Shown piece by piece: positions 22,301 to 32,266 of a stretch of DNA of 64,000 nt (position 1 is its first letter; the number at the start of each line of letters is the position of its first letter). The translations under genes were made by a program, and so were the position numbers. Source of the stretch: Trebouxia sp. TZW2008 (lineage: Eukaryota > Chlorophyta > Trebouxiophyceae > Trebouxiales > Trebouxiaceae); NCBI GenBank assembly GCA_002118135.1, contig BDIU01000207.1, forward strand, positions 93,443 to 157,442. The letters run 5' to 3'. The notes beneath the pieces were generated by a model. It was not told where the DNA came from. It was given only the letters and a program-made list of their open reading frames with translations, and did no database searches.

Positions 22301-24179
22301 TCACCGCATATCTGATAGCAATGACAATGTTACCTCAGTGAGCTGTGTGTGGGTTCCTTCCAGCTTCCTGTAGGGTCTGAAAGAAGGGAGGATTGCACAT
22401 GGAGAAAGCAAAAGTCTCGTTTCACCGCATATCCGATAGCATTGACAGTGTTACCTCCGTAAGCTGTGTGTGGGTTCCGGCCAGCTTCCTGTAGGGTCTG
22501 AAAGAAGGGAGGGTTGCACATGCAGAAGGCAAAGCTCTCCCCGTCATGCACAGCCGGCAACAAGATACCCTGCAATGCATGAAAACATGATGTTATACAT
22601 TAAATTAATATGCAATGCCTTGACAATCAAGCGTTATGACTGTTGAGGGTTGCACGTGGAGAAGGCAAATCTCTTGCCCTCATGTGCAGCGGACAACAAG
22701 ATAGCCTGCATACATGCATTTACTCACTTTTCGCATTGCACAACAAGCAGATTTACACATATGTGCAAGAGGTCATGATGGTAATGTTTGATGCCTTGGT
22801 GTGAAGCCATTACCCGTCAGCATATTGTGGCGAGCTAGTAGCAAGAAGACGCCCTGCCATGCGTGCAGACATGCTAACATTTGTTGGAGTCATGTACAAT
22901 TATCGGATGTTGAGTGTTGTGATGGCCGCTGTCCTGCAAAGCACAGCCGGCAACATGACGCTCTATATACATGCATGTCTGATATACAATAGGGAACAGA
23001 AAGGAAGCTTTTTGCCAGCAGGCATCATGACAGGAGCTTTTATGGATTGAAGCAGCCCAGCAAGTGTGCTGAAGTTGATTGACTGACCTGATTCAAATTT
23101 GCAGAATCCATTGGCTGACTGCTTTGACCTGTTCTTCTGATCTCAATAAGATGCTGAAGGTGGGCATTTGCCTGCACGTTCTTCTTCGCCCACTCACACG
23201 CAATGTCTGTAATGTCTGTGCCCACAAAGCGCCAACCATTGAGTGCTGCTCCAAGAAGGGGATATATGCAGTTTGCGCCACAGCCAATGTCCAAGCCTCT
23301 TATGGTTTCAGAGCCGCAGTCATCGGCCGGGCCGGGTATGGTGTCAGAGCCACAGCCAGTGTCCAAGCTTGTTATGGGTTTGGAGCCATCAGGGGAAGAC
23401 AGCTGCAGCAAGTCTTCGAGCCAGTGAATGTAGTTGCTTCTGTTGGCAATAGGAGGCACCAGTTGGCGGTCAGGGACATCCCATGTGATGTTGAAGTCGT
23501 GCTTGAGCAGGGCTTTTGTGAGCGCCTTGCACGCTGCCAGCGATCTGAAGTCAATGTTGGCAAGGCCTTGCGTATTGATCTTGATGTGCTGTGACAGTTC
23601 CGGAAAGGTGTTGCTGAGCGCCTTGAAGTCTGGTTGCTGATCAGCGTACTTGTTGCGTGGATGGATTGCAGGCTTGTGTCTGTCAGTGTTCTGGTGTGAT
23701 GGTGTTGCATGAGCTTGTGTGACATGTACAGGCTGCAATTGAGGGCCTATCTGGCCTGAGCTGTTTGCATGTGCTGCATGTCTGATGCGTTTTGCTGATT
23801 GCAAGTCTGAGGAGTCCTGCCTGTGCCTTTTATTTGGGCTACTTGCTTGGGCTGTGGCGTCGTTGCTGCTGCTGTGATCAGTGGCGTCATTGGGTGACAA
23901 GGCTTGACTGTTGTTGCTCAGCTGTTTCTGCTCTTGTAGGAGCTGCAGAGCGGCTTGTGTTGCGGACACTGCTTGGGTCAACTCAGCATAGACCTGAGTG
24001 TGCACAACTCATCAAAGCGCAGACGGGACTAGGCGCTGCGGCGGGCAAAACGCATGCTGCAGGCAAACCTCGCTGGTCTCGTTTGTGCTATGCTCAGTCT
24101 GAAGGAGTTCAAGCTCAGCAAGGCTTTCTTGATATGTTTGCAAGGCTGCCTGCAGCTCCTCGACGGAAACCTCTTCCAT
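19391..24179 (-). CDS. METTL16: METTL16/FIO1-type RNA N6-adenosine methyltransferase
   Basis: The METTL16/FIO1 family transfers methyl from S-adenosylmethionine to A43 of U6 snRNA and some mRNAs in the nucleus, affecting splicing. Five exons on the minus strand: 24179-24069, 23993-23088, 22569-22455, 21060-20867, 19498-19391; phases close to 477 residues. Family signatures: HPRNKY and a DFRSLAACKALTKALL helix (about 148-200), LVPPIANRSNYIHWLEDLL (about 215-233), SAM motif I GLDIGCGANCIYP (about 270), catalytic NPPF at 358-361, GGELAFV..WYTSMLGKK in exon 4, and SRWGIAWSF in exon 5. Residues 1-65 resemble the N-terminal helices of splicing factor SPF30/SMNDC1, an unusual extension. A Ser/Asn-rich linker follows. 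The introns around exons 3 and 4 hold large echo arrays, and the last intron holds a MITE and a minisatellite. The C-terminal end after SRWGIAWSF is short; a further exon is possible. Confidence 0.9.
19850..20165. repeat. Minisatellite in the last METTL16 intron
   Basis: Imperfect copies of a ~60-bp unit containing GCACATCATCAGCATCACTT and GCATGCTTTCATGAGC repeat four to five times. The frames across it on either strand come from the repeat. Confidence 0.8.
20302..20466. mobile_element. Mariner-like MITE 1 (165 bp) in METTL16 intron
   Basis: It begins CAGTGATTTCTCAATGTAAG after a TA and ends CGAGAGATTACTG, so the ends are inverted repeats (CAGTRATYTCTC). The right flank is GA rather than TA, probably mutated. 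Internal blocks TCAATGTAAGGACA and CTGCATTCTGACTACACTGG are shared with the element at 29969-30376. There is no transposase frame; it is a non-autonomous element. Confidence 0.7.
20488..20830 (-). repeat. Three downstream copies of the METTL16 exon 4 3' edge
   Basis: Copies at about 20730-20820, 20625-20720 and 20488-20575 repeat the end of exon 4 (sense KQIRLLLHNS..TALSTTEFVQ) and its GTGAG/GTAAG donor. They lie on the 3' side of the intact exon (21060-20867), are progressively shorter and more diverged, and would add frames with stops if spliced in. Confidence 0.85.
21080..21820 (-). repeat. Four upstream copies of the METTL16 exon 4 acceptor edge
   Basis: About 190-bp units (near 21724-21815, 21530-21635, 21341-21441 and 21147-21250) each carry an acceptor-like AG and the 5' part of exon 4 (sense GT/GGPEEMVCPGGELAFVTQMVQDSI), then an intron-like tail with TGGGATCC. 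Several still match GGELAFVTQ at protein level; frames are broken soon after. The intact copy is the most 3' one. Confidence 0.85.
21900..22710 (-). repeat. Array of NPPF-exon copies in METTL16
   Basis: Besides the intact exon 3 (22569-22455) there are copies at about 22640-22705, 22336-22440, 22216-22315, 22085-22200 and a tail-only copy at about 21905-21975, period about 120 bp. The 22336-22440 copy keeps MCNPPFFQTLQEAGRNPHTA but has stops before and after. The 22216-22315 copy lost 4 nt after NPPF. The 22085-22200 copy reads NPPSF with an insertion. Each downstream copy retains a GTAA donor. Confidence 0.9.
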
Positions 24180-24491
24180 CTTCACGTTTTCAGCTCCTCA
24201 CTCAAGTGGCCGTGTGATCGATTTGCGCTCTATCTCTGCTTGAACGGGAAACAAGCTTGAAGACCAAACGTCGTGCGACTTCCAATTGCACCTGCTTGCA
24301 GCTTGTGGCACGCAAGTGCATTTGTGGCAGTAGCTTCACGCTCAACTCAAAAGAATGGTCCGTACGTGGGCGCGACATGCAGCATCAATCTGTCCTACAA
24401 TCTCGCCACTCGCAAATTGATCACTGGGACAGATGCTTTGATCTTGCCCACACAACAGTGCTTCCAACTGTGTTGTTGACGTGACCTGAGG
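24180..24491. promoter_or_regulatory. Divergent intergenic region, METTL16 (-) / membrane protein (+)
   Basis: The two start codons are 312 bp apart and point away from each other, so this segment must carry both promoters and 5' UTRs. I see no TATA box or other recognisable element. Confidence 0.5.
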
Positions 24492-25429
24492 ATGGCCACC
24501 ATGTTTTCCGCACCTCCTGGAATATATCCTGCCAGAGGCGTTGTTCATCTGGCGCGCCGACCGAACTTGAACAAAAAGATAGGAGGCTTTCTTGCTGGCT
24601 TGAGTGCAGCTTCAGTGGGTGGCATTTCTCTACTAGCCTGGGGCACGTATGGATCACAGTTGCGCTTTGTTGGACAGCGGATCGGCACAGGCATATGGGG
24701 CAAAGTCGCTACCAGCATACTCATACTAGGTCAGAGCGCTTGACGTCATGCTAGCCCCACTTTCACATTTTGGAAGTTCTGCTCTCATCTCACAAGCGCT
24801 TTGCAGGTGAGGCATATGTGCCTCTGTATTTTGCTTTCAGCCAGACATTGCGGCTTTTGCAAAAGCAGCTCTTTGAGGATGTGCTGAAAGGTAAACCACA
24901 GCAATCTACAGCACAAAATGCCAAACACATCACGCACAAACCATCCAATTTGCTATGACCAAATGCAGAGCAAGGAGTCTTTCCAGTCAGGCAAGTCAGT
25001 GGCAATGAGCTGGCCAGCATGGAAGCGTATATGCAATCACAGTCTGAAAAGCGTGCCGCAGAACGTAAATCACGGCACACAGTCAAGGGGTTTGCATTAC
25101 ACGCAGCTCAATCAACCATTGTGTCAGCTATGACATCGCCTCTAGCATCTGTCGTACCGTTTGCGCCTGTGCTTCTGTCTTTCACCTCTGGTGACAAAGC
25201 TACAGTTCCTTTCATATCGCACTATCTGCGCCTAAGGGGACTGAAGTCATATGAGCAGCAACTTGCAGTTGCAGAGACACACAAGCTTGCGTATAGGCAG
25301 TTTGGCATCACTGCAGCGCTGCTGAGCGCTATTCCTGTGGCTAGCTGGGGTTTTGCTTTCAGCAACACTGTTGGAGCTGCACTGTGGGCAGCAGACATGG
25401 AAAAGAGAAATTATGACCTCTTCAAGTAG
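24492..25429 (+). CDS. Small integral membrane protein, possibly EI24/CysZ-like
   Basis: Three exons: 24492-24729, 24807-24890 and 24987-25429 give 254 residues with closed phases; introns are only 77 and 96 nt. ATG lies in CTGAGGATGGCC. Predicted membrane segments: about 32-52 (GGFLAGLSAASVGGISLLAW), about 70-95 and, after a charged stretch (QSEKRAAERKSRH), about 135-160 and 215-245. The final segment with a conserved-looking SWGF..NTVGAALWAADMEKR is reminiscent of EI24/CysZ-type proteins, but I cannot confirm the family. Function unknown. The gene shares a divergent promoter region with METTL16 and has no exon-edge echoes. Confidence 0.7.
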
Positions 25430-25539
25430 ATTAATTGACTTGATGGTTTCTTGTTGGTTTGTTGCACAGGTGCAACAAACGCTTCTGATGCTTTACCCAT
25501 CACAGGCTAAGGCTAGCTAGCACTAGTACCAGCCAGCAT

Positions 25540-25854
25540 TGTAGGCCATGCATGTCATATGATAGACATGCTGTTCTCCTGCGCTGAGATAGTGTGACTG
25601 CTCAAAGCGGGTCTCCAGCATTGACTTTTTCATGTGTTATCTGGCATCCTCAGAAATCAGGCATGCAGTTTTGTTGACAGCAACAGACTGGGATACAAAT
25701 AAATGTGGCACAGCGCTGGTTCCAGCACACTCGACCACAAAGCCCAACTTTGTCTTTGCTCCTGGAGCAAGTGTTTGCCAGCTACCGTATCCATTGCCTG
25801 AACTAAGATAGCCTAATTGCTCAAAGCAGGATGCCAGCATTGAGGTTTCATGTG
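25540..25854 (-). repeat. Two downstream copies of the GH5 CBM exon tail
   Basis: About 25637-25850 is a near copy of the 3' part of the terminal CBM exon (sense WQTLAPGAKTKLGFVVEC..SQSVAVNKTACLIS) including a stop, and about 25556-25630 is a shorter third copy. They lie 3' of the stop at 25855 and would be 3' UTR or an alternative terminal exon. Confidence 0.8.
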
Positions 25855-28800
25855 TTAGCTGGCGTCCTGAGAAATCAGGCATGCAATGTTGTTGACAGCA
25901 ACAGACTGGGGCACAAACAAGTTCGATGTAGCGCTAGTTCCAGAACATTCGACCACAAAGCCCAGTTTTGTTTCCGCTCCTGGTGCAAGAGCTTGCCAGC
26001 TTTCTATTGCAGAGCCTGAGATAGTGTGATTGCTCCAAGCAGGACGCCAGCACCAAGTTTGTGCTAGACCAATATACTGGCTACTCTGTACAGATAGCTG
26101 CCATGGCACTTGTATTGTATTTTGCCCTGTAAAGCAGGCAGCATGACTCACTTTCTGAAAAGAAAGGAAAAGTCGTTGCCGTCAGGCGTTGACACGGCAG
26201 CTTCTGTCAGAAAACTTGTTGTTTTGAGTCCACGCTTTTATACAGTATTTATGCACCAATGATTTGAGTAACAAGTCACATATGATGCATACTGAATGTA
26301 GAGCATTGGGCTATGCAGTGTCCTTCCAACAAGCTTTCTTACATTGCTGCCATCGATTTTCGACTGGCGATGGCAGAGATACAGCAAATCGCATCCTGAC
26401 ACAGTCCGAGCGCTTTGCATTTTGCTTGCAGGGCAAGTAAGGCTCATGATCCTGTGACTTGCATGCAGTACTGTGCAATGATTAAGACTGCATGCGCCAG
26501 ACAGGTCGACAATATGGAAACGTAATGAGCACTGAATCAACAGTTCAGTCAACATGATGCCGAGGCTACAGCATGTGCCACAGAGCTTTGTCACATCCTC
26601 ATACCTCTGTTTACTATGGTGATGTTCACATCACACTGCCACCGCCCAAATGCAGCTTCCCATGGCTGACCAGTCTTGACCACAGCTTGAACACCACCGT
26701 TACCAGCACTGCCACCGCTGGCTTGGCCCTGCCATTGCTGTGTACCTCCAACATTTGCATTGGGGGCAGGATAGTTCCAAGTTTTCTGTTGTCCAGCTGG
26801 CGGCTGCAACAAGTTTGGCTGCTGCTGTAGTTGCTGCTGCTGCTGCAGTTGCTGCTGTTGATGGGGTGCACCACTAGGATTGGTAACAGCATCAGTGTGT
26901 TCTAGAAACCATGGCTCGAGCCCACAACTAATGAGAAACTCAATTTTGTGCCAGTGAATAGAAACCCAGTCATTGGCCACAATGCCACCTGCATGTTTTT
27001 CCACATCAGACAGCTGATTGATGTGTGACCTTTGATGCTTTCTTGACAGCCTCAAGGATCCGAGAGACTGCCCTTGGTAGCCAAAGGAGGAGCACAGCAG
27101 CCAAAACAAGCAGCATCAGCATACAATTTGTGTCAGACCTTGTCAAGACTGGGAATCACATAAGCTGTGATGAATAACACATTGAGCAAGGGCTGGATGT
27201 ACACAACAAGCGCTCATCAGCAAAATCCTCTTCGTTGACACTGTAGCTGAGCAAGGCACAATCACCCTAACACAGTCATGTTAGCTGAACAATGTATCCT
27301 TCTTGAAGCACACAGTTGCAGCAGACTGAAATGATAGAAGCTGCCGTTCTATTCGTGTTGAATGGCCCTGAGCAAACGTGGCCTACCTGTATCGCCGCTG
27401 TTGGCATTCCAGCACCAATAGAACCAGTGAGGTATTGCTTGGTGATGTCCATCTGCACCAGGACCCGTGTTCTCTGCGCACACCACATACACTGTCAAGT
27501 CGCGGCTGCTGTACTGGTGGTGTCAGATTGGTTTTGCAGTAGTGTTAGAACCAGTGAGGTATTGCTTGGTGCTGTCCATCTGCCCCTGGACCTTGGTTCT
27601 CTGCACACACAGTCAGAACATCAGTCACAGCTTGATGCAATTTGCCCATCTGTCTCTTCCTCTGTGCGTACATCACTCACAACCAGGGTAGAACAAGAAC
27701 ACAGGTCACTGCTGTAACACAGACTGTTCTGTGTTGGCATTCCAGCACCAATAGAGCCCTGAGGTATTGCTTGGTGCTGTCCATCTGATCCTTACTATCT
27801 GCAACCATTATACACAAACAGGACAGATTGAAGACATAGGTCACTGCTAGGTACACAGTGAAACGGCTTTACAGCACCAGTAGAGCTAGTGAGATATTGC
27901 TCGGTGCTGTCCATCTGCCCCTGCACATCCACAGACAATGTCAAACACCTTGAACCTGGTGCTTTGCACACTATCAGCACAGCATCACAGCTGTACATAG
28001 CACTGGCTTTTTTGAGTGCTTTTAGAGCAAATGAGATATTGCTTGGTGCTGTCCATCTGCACCAGGACCCTGGTTCTCTGCGCACACCACAAGCCATGCT
28101 AGGTAGACACTGTGCTGTGGCGGCTGTCAAGTGCCAGTTGAATACCACGTGGTAGCCAGCTTTGACTTGTTGGCATATGTCAGTCAAGCATTACGCTGTC
28201 ACACTTCAGTGTATGGACAAAGAAGCAAGCTGCTAGGTTCTGAATTCGATAACGGCATGTATGCAGGAGAGCAACTACCTGAGTAAGTGCTGTCACACTT
28301 CAGTACATTGACCAAGAAGCAAGCTGTCAGGTTCTGGATTTGATAGTGGCATGTATGCAGGAGAACATCTACCTAAGTAAGATGATAAGTCCTGCATGGC
28401 TTGTATGTCTTGTGGCTCTTCAAACTTTGAGCCAAATTCTCCGACTGCCACAGGAAAACTGATCTGCACCAAGCATGAATTGCAAAGTCAACATTGCAGA
28501 TCGCAGCCTTCAGCACAAGAGGAGGGATTTGGACCACCTGCATGCTGACTGGCAAAATCACACTTAGCACTTCATGACAAGTGACTGGGATGCTTTTCAC
28601 ATTGACTGGCAATGCCACACTCAGCACATCATGAAAGATGACTGGGGTGCTTTTCATGTTGACTGTCAATGCCACACTCAGCACTTCATGACAAATGTTA
28701 CAGCAGTGTGCTGCTGGTTGCTTGTTGTAATGATCAGCAACATTCTCTCCACGGTTGTCACAGATCAACAGCGCATAAACAGGAAGCTTGCGTACGAGCA

Positions 28801-31426
28801 CCAAAGGAAGCTGGAACCAGGGTCGCAGCCTCAAATAGCCTTGACACTGCCTGATCATTACTAACAGCGATGAATTTGTTGACCATGTGGCCCTGGCAAG
28901 CCCACTTCTGTGAGCAAGAGCAGTTGTTTGCAATGATTAGAGGCAGCTGGCAACGATGCACCTCTGTTTGTGCACCGCATGGTGATTGGTCAACTTTGCG
29001 AGAAGTATTTCCGTCATGATTTCATCACCGCCAGTCATGATAGTGAGCAGTGTTGACAATTGAAAGCGATCATGCACCTGTTGACCATTTGGCCCTTGCA
29101 AGCCTGCTTGTGTGAGGGCGCCAAAGGAAGCAGTAAGGTGTGGGAACTGTCTGTTGTGACCAGGTGAGTCACGACGTGTCACGCCTGTGACTAATCCTAA
29201 TGAATAAATGCAATTATGCACCTGTTGACCATGTGGCCCTTGCAAGCCGGCTTGTGTAAGGCTACCAAAGGAAGCTGAAAGGCGCTGGAAAAGGCCCTGC
29301 CCTGTTGCCCCTTGACTGGAGTGAGTCACAGCAGGGCCGTACACATGGGGGCACAGCACCACCTGCTGTGCGTATGGCTTAGTCATCAGGGCCTGCACAC
29401 ACACACAGACATGTAAGTATCGCTTGAGTCTTTTCTTGATATGCTTTGTCATGACATGGAGTCCTCCTGGATTGTATTGGGCCGGATGAGTCACCATAAG
29501 ACCGTACACATTGTGACAAAGCACCACCTGCTGTGCATATGGCTTTGTCATCAGGGCCTGAACACATGCACAGACATGGAGGTGTTGCCATCAGTGTGTT
29601 CTTTATTTTGCACCAATCTCGCCTGTTATGTTATGCCATTAGACAGAGCTCTATTGCATCATGGCTGGAATGAGTTACAGCGGGGCCATTCAGTTGAAGC
29701 AAGCTACCACATGCTATGTGAGTGTGCTGAGCATACTTGAAAGAAAGGATTTGGGTCGCTGAGGCCCTTGCTGCTAACGAGATTAGGGTCTGTGCAGAAC
29801 CCATCACCCCAGTTTGCTCCGAGGCCGCTTTGCCCAGTGCCCTCTACAAAGAAGGGCATATCTGGAGCCACTTGGTGTATTGCGTCCATGCCCAGCAAGT
29901 ACAAATCTGCCAAGCCTGCATGGCAAGGTATGGCCTGTTATGCCAAAGGCTACCTCTGATGCGACATACAGTAATCTCTGGATATCAGAACACTCAATCT
30001 ATGGGCATTTTCAATGTAAGGACAATGCAATTGGGAACCAAGCACTGCATTCTGACTACACTGGTACTTCTGGATAAAAACGATTCCATGTAAAGACAAT
30101 TTTCTTGGTCTATGCCTATAACTACATTTTTGAGCTCTGTCATAGATCGCTGTGAACTTTCATGGGTGACGGAATTTTCAATACTTTCAATCTCGGCTTG
30201 CATCAATGAACTTGAAGTCAATACGAACTTCGGCAAAGGGCCTACAGCATGTTTGTCAAGCTTGCGGACCGTAGTGGTAAATTTCGCCCAACTTGAAAGC
30301 TTGTTCACCTGTTAATTGCAGAGGAGCAAAAATTGCACGCACCAACCAGTGCAGTCGTTGTATTGAGAGATTACTGTACAAACAATCTCGACATTGCTGA
30401 CCACTTTTTATCCTGTCTTGCAACCTTTGTACAATCTACCTGACTTCTGAATTTCTTTGGTCGTTTCTTTCAAAACGGTGGCAACTGTTACAAATAAAAA
30501 GCTCACCTGGTTTGCCATTGGCTGCCTCCCATTTGATGCCGTGATTGTCTGGCTCATTCAGCAGATCAACAAGTAGGTGAGCGGCTGTGACCCTATCCTT
30601 GATCAGATCAACAACAAGCTGTGCCCATTGTTGTGCCCACCTACAAATACAAGCACAATCATGTGATGCGTGTGTAATGAGCAAGAAGCATACGACAGGA
30701 GGGTCTTTTCCTAATTCAAAAGCGCATCAGCAGCATGGGGAGGATTCTTACTTGTTGCTGTCTTGCAGGGCTGTCTGATCTTCCCGTAGGTGGTTGTCAA
30801 CGAGCACATAAAAGCCATTGTGCGCAAAAAAATGCACTACCCAGCAAAAACGCTGGTAGGTGCTGGTGCCGGGAAGGTAGTCATTGCAGTTGCTTGCACA
30901 GTGTCTCTGTGGAGGGGACTGCAGGTGTGGGATGCTGTGACCTGCTTTCTGTTGCCTGCTGCTGGGAATGACAGCATTGGCCAGATCTGTTTCTGCAGGG
31001 TGCTGCCACTGGCTGGTCCAATCCCTGGGTGGAAGATTGTGTAGGTCCTGGAAGCTGAAAGGCAGTCTCACAGCGTTGAAGCCCAAGAGCAACAGGCGAT
31101 GAACTACGGTGGCGAAATCCTTGGACAGAGCATGCTGGCCCCAAAGGCCGTCCAGCATCGTTGAGCCATTGTTGAAGCCGAACCAGTTGATGCCCTGTCG
31201 AAAGCGCACATGCCAGTCTCTTCGCTCGTGACTTGAGTGCAGAGATGCGGATGCACAAGCAAACATAATTATGCGCTTGATCTGCCATCACATGGCAAGA
31301 TGCCTTTTGCTGCGGCAGACCTAGACTAGCAAACGTGGCGTTGTGTGATGAGCACGTGGGATGCGTCGTCACCTTGAGCGCGACTGGCCCCTTCTCCCCA
31401 TGCAGCTGGCCGTTCACGATTCTCAT
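25855..31426 (-). CDS. GH5 cellulase-like glycoside hydrolase with C-terminal CBM; 5' end incomplete
   Basis: Predicted to cleave cellulose or related beta-1,4-glucan. Exons on the minus strand: 31426-31373 (first exon seen), 31194-30752, 30640-30507, 29915-29737, 29392-29222, 28463-28373, 27452-27387, 26988-26605, 26126-25855; joined they give 597 codons. GH5 landmarks: GINWFGFNNG, AVRLPFSFQDL, NGFYVLVDNHLREDQTA, acid/base LLNEPDNHG (Glu about 195), FFVEGTGQSGLGANWGDGF, VVLCPHVYGPAVT, nucleophile VAVGEFGS (Glu about 336), WFYWCWNANSGDTGGIV and DWVSIHWHKIEFL. A Gln/Pro/Gly linker (about 422-475) joins a CBM (CDVNITIVNRG, IQVPWQLSV, SNHTISGSA, WQALAPG, LGFVVECSG). No signal peptide lies in the exons I found; one more 5' exon is likely upstream. 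Echo arrays fill introns 5-7 and a MITE lies in intron 3. Confidence 0.85.
27546..28095 (-). repeat. Four upstream copies of the GH5 WNANSGDTG exon
   Basis: The 66-nt exon at 27452-27387 is preceded by degraded copies at about 28030-28095, 27884-27940, 27733-27795 and 27546-27600. Each has the GTGCAG-type acceptor and the CATCACCAAGCAATACCTCA-like start; only 27733-27795 also retains the GGTGCTGGAATGCCAACA end. The intact copy is the most 3' one. Confidence 0.85.
28190..28378 (-). repeat. Tandem ~95-bp duplication at the 3' edge of the GH5 nucleophile exon
   Basis: The segment containing the end of exon 28463-28373 and the first part of the intron (CTAAGTAG edge, then TGCATACATGCC) is repeated once downstream, with the copy edge at about 28267-28287. 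Confidence 0.75.
28550..28692. repeat. 62-bp minisatellite, about three copies
   Basis: Units read TGACTGGGATGCTTTTCACA, TTGACTGGCAATGCCACACT, CAGCACTTCATGA. They sit in GH5 intron 5, between the two exons carrying PHVYGPAVT and VGEFGS. Confidence 0.85.
28795..29560 (-). repeat. Echoes around the GH5 PHVYG exon
   Basis: The intact exon is 29392-29222. One upstream copy (about 29440-29560) keeps the acceptor and ALMTKPYAQQVVLC but reads HNVYGLMVT. Downstream copies of the exon's 3' part (sense SFGALTQAGLQGPNGQQ) lie at about 29069-29145 and 28870-28935, with a scrap near 28795-28830; each is followed by the GTGCAT donor or a derivative. Confidence 0.8.
29969..30376. mobile_element. Mariner-like MITE 2 (408 bp) in GH5 intron
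   Basis: The ends are perfect 11-bp inverted repeats, CAGTAATCTCT...AGAGATTACTG, and TA is duplicated on both sides (29967-29968 and 30377-30378). These are features of Tc1/mariner-superfamily insertions. The left part shares TCAATGTAAGGACAATGCAA and CTGCATTCTGACTACACTGG with MITE 1. A frame of about 100 codons on the minus strand has no recognised transposase motif. Confidence 0.75.
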
Positions 31427-31732
31427 GAAACGCTGCCAGCGCTGTGATATCGAAAGCGCGTACGCCGCATCATGCAGCCTGCATGTGCATGCAGACGCAC
31501 AAGCAGATGCCCTGTGAGTGCACGAATGACTAACGAGCTTCCTCCTCGTCGCTTTGCGTGCAGTAGCTTCCCCAATCTGTGCCTGGTGCCCGGCTAGCGC
31601 TTCATGCGAAGCTGCTCTTCAAAGAAGCTTCAAAGATTGTGAGCTGCGACTTTGGGAAGGGCAAGACAGCAGTTTCCAGACGCTGTGACTGACTCGCCAG
31701 CAATAGGCAGAGCAGGATACAGGCAGCTACAG

Positions 31733-32266
31733 ATGGAGAGCTCGCTAGAGTTTCCTGCCCTGCAGAAAGGAAGACGACGGACGTCTGACAGAACTCGCAA
31801 GGAGCACCGGCCACGCGGCTTAGCGCATCAACGCCTAGGCAACTCTGGCACAGTCAAAGGACATGACAACTGCAGCTGGTGCCGATTTCCCAACTATTGT
31901 AGCATACACACAGAGTCCGGATTGGTATCAAGGGCGCGGAAAGGCTCGCTCAAGCGCAACCTTCGGGAAGACGGTCGAGATTGGAAAGATCTTTTGTATC
32001 TCTCCGAGATGAGTGGTCAAGACGAAAGCGCTCAGGAATCCCGCTTTCCGGAAGGGGACGTCAGCTCCAGCTCTCACAGCGTCTACCATGATGACTCAGA
32101 ATTGGACAACAGTACCGTTCAAGCTCAACAGCAGACTGTTTCTGATACAGCAGAATCAGAGGATGGATGTGTTGTAGAGGAGTACGTTTTGGTTGAGTCC
32201 TTCCAAGAGCCTGCAGGCACAGCAGCTTCTCCTGATAATCATGATCAAGACTGGGAGTGGTGCTGA
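31733..32266 (+). CDS. Unknown acidic, Ser-rich protein
   Basis: A single open frame of 177 residues beginning at an ATG; the frame extends 27 codons further upstream without an ATG. The N-terminal third is basic (KGRRRTSDRTRKEHRPRG). The middle has CSWCRFPNYC, which could bind a metal. The C-terminal half is acidic and disordered (SSSSHSVYHDDSE, DTAESEDG) and ends in EEYVLVESF and DWEWC. The acidic-flanked YVLV and DWEW could act as ATG8-interacting (AIM/LIR) motifs; that is an inference. I recognise no family. It is divergent from the GH5 gene and has no introns or echoes. Confidence 0.5.
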   Translation: MESSLEFPALQKGRRRTSDRTRKEHRPRGLAHQRLGNSGTVKGHDNCSWCRFPNYCSIHTESGLVSRARKGSLKRNLREDGRDWKDLLYLSEMSGQDESAQESRFPEGDVSSSSHSVYHDDSELDNSTVQAQQQTVSDTAESEDGCVVEEYVLVESFQEPAGTAASPDNHDQDWEWC

